A DNA stretch of 64,000 bases, taken from the NCBI GenBank assembly GCA_003184365.1, contig NKYR01000004.1:124001-188000 (forward strand), written 5' to 3'. Position 1 is the stretch's first letter; each line of letters begins with the position of its first letter. Origin of the DNA: Evernia prunastri (Eukaryota > Ascomycota > Lecanoromycetes > Lecanorales > Parmeliaceae). The translations under genes and the position numbers were made by a program. This document shows positions 63,811-64,000 of this stretch, piece after piece. Under the pieces are notes generated by a model, which worked only from the letters and a program-made list of their open reading frames with translations, was not told the origin of the DNA and ran no database searches.

Positions 63811-64000
63811 ATGAAACAAGACAAGAAATCTGCAGCCGTACTCGTGGCCCAACTCAATCTTCTAGGAGCAAGCGCGTCGTGGCCAGGAAACACGGGACAA
63901 TGCGTTGTGGATCCGCAGCCCGGATACAACCTTACTGTGCGTATCAAGAGCCCCGGTGCTGCTCACCCGGGCATTAATAGTCTGATAAGTGGGCTTGTAT
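63811..64000 (+). CDS. Possible 5' end of a gene running off the right edge
   Basis: An ATG at 63811 opens a frame that stays open to the end of the window (63 codons). The start MKQDKKSAAVLVAQLNLLG is basic then hydrophobic, like a weak signal peptide, and GQCVVDPQPGYN follows. No family is recognised and the true start or an intron cannot be judged from this fragment. Confidence 0.3.
   Translation, partial: MKQDKKSAAVLVAQLNLLGASASWPGNTGQCVVDPQPGYNLTVRIKSPGAAHPGINSLISGLV

Overview
The window is nuclear DNA of a filamentous ascomycete (Pezizomycotina type). The evidence is short GT-AG introns of about 45-140 nt with fungal branch-point motifs, a fungal highly reducing PKS-NRPS, an arylpyruvate-type A-T-TE synthetase, a Gal80-like protein, and AT-rich blocks like those left by repeat-induced point mutation (RIP). 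No prokaryotic organisation is seen. Family names rest on motifs read by eye; no database search was possible.

Region 1 (1-20.1 kb) is a compact secondary-metabolite cluster. A 3983-residue PKS-NRPS (minus strand) is divergent from a trans-acting enoyl reductase (plus). A nine-exon cytochrome P450 and a single-pass membrane protein with a lectin-like ectodomain follow on the plus strand. The PKS has no working ER, so the trans-ER should supply that step. The terminal reductase-like domain has Phe where the catalytic Tyr belongs and a degraded nucleotide loop, which fits Dieckmann release of a tetramic acid. The P450 would then be a tailoring enzyme. The cluster probably continues left of base 1. 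A small cupin gene lies beyond a transposon insertion and may be a detached member.

Region 2 (20.1-32 kb) is accessory DNA. It holds a piggyBac-like element with terminal inverted repeats (TIRs) and an ATAG target duplication, a cupin gene, about 4.2 kb of AT-rich RIP-like sequence into which a 5'-truncated LINE later inserted, a 40-bp triple repeat, and a FAD-dependent oxidase gene killed by four in-frame stops without any frameshift.

Region 3 (32-46 kb) is mostly intact genes: a secreted Cys-containing protein, a stand-alone condensation-domain-like acyltransferase, a membrane GT2 synthase, and a ketopantoate-reductase-like enzyme divergent from an A-T-TE NRPS-like synthetase. That synthetase carries Cys instead of Ser in its thioesterase elbow. 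The last two could form a second small-molecule locus.

Region 4 (46-54.4 kb) is again repeat-rich: G-rich satellite, AT-rich sequence, a MITE with a Mutator-like target duplication, a copia-type LTR, a triplicated 70-bp unit, and a decayed C-terminal fragment of a fatty-acid synthase beta subunit with a duplicated last exon-intron.

Region 5 (54.4-64 kb) holds a Gal80-like gene, an SDR gene, a secreted-protein gene and a possible gene running off the right edge.

Assembly caution: single Ns at 21479, 21720, 22613, 49482 and 49691 are flanked by near-identical overlaps, so the apparent duplications there are most likely unmerged contig ends. The true locus would be shorter by about 1.2 kb in the transposon and about 1.5 kb near 49 kb.
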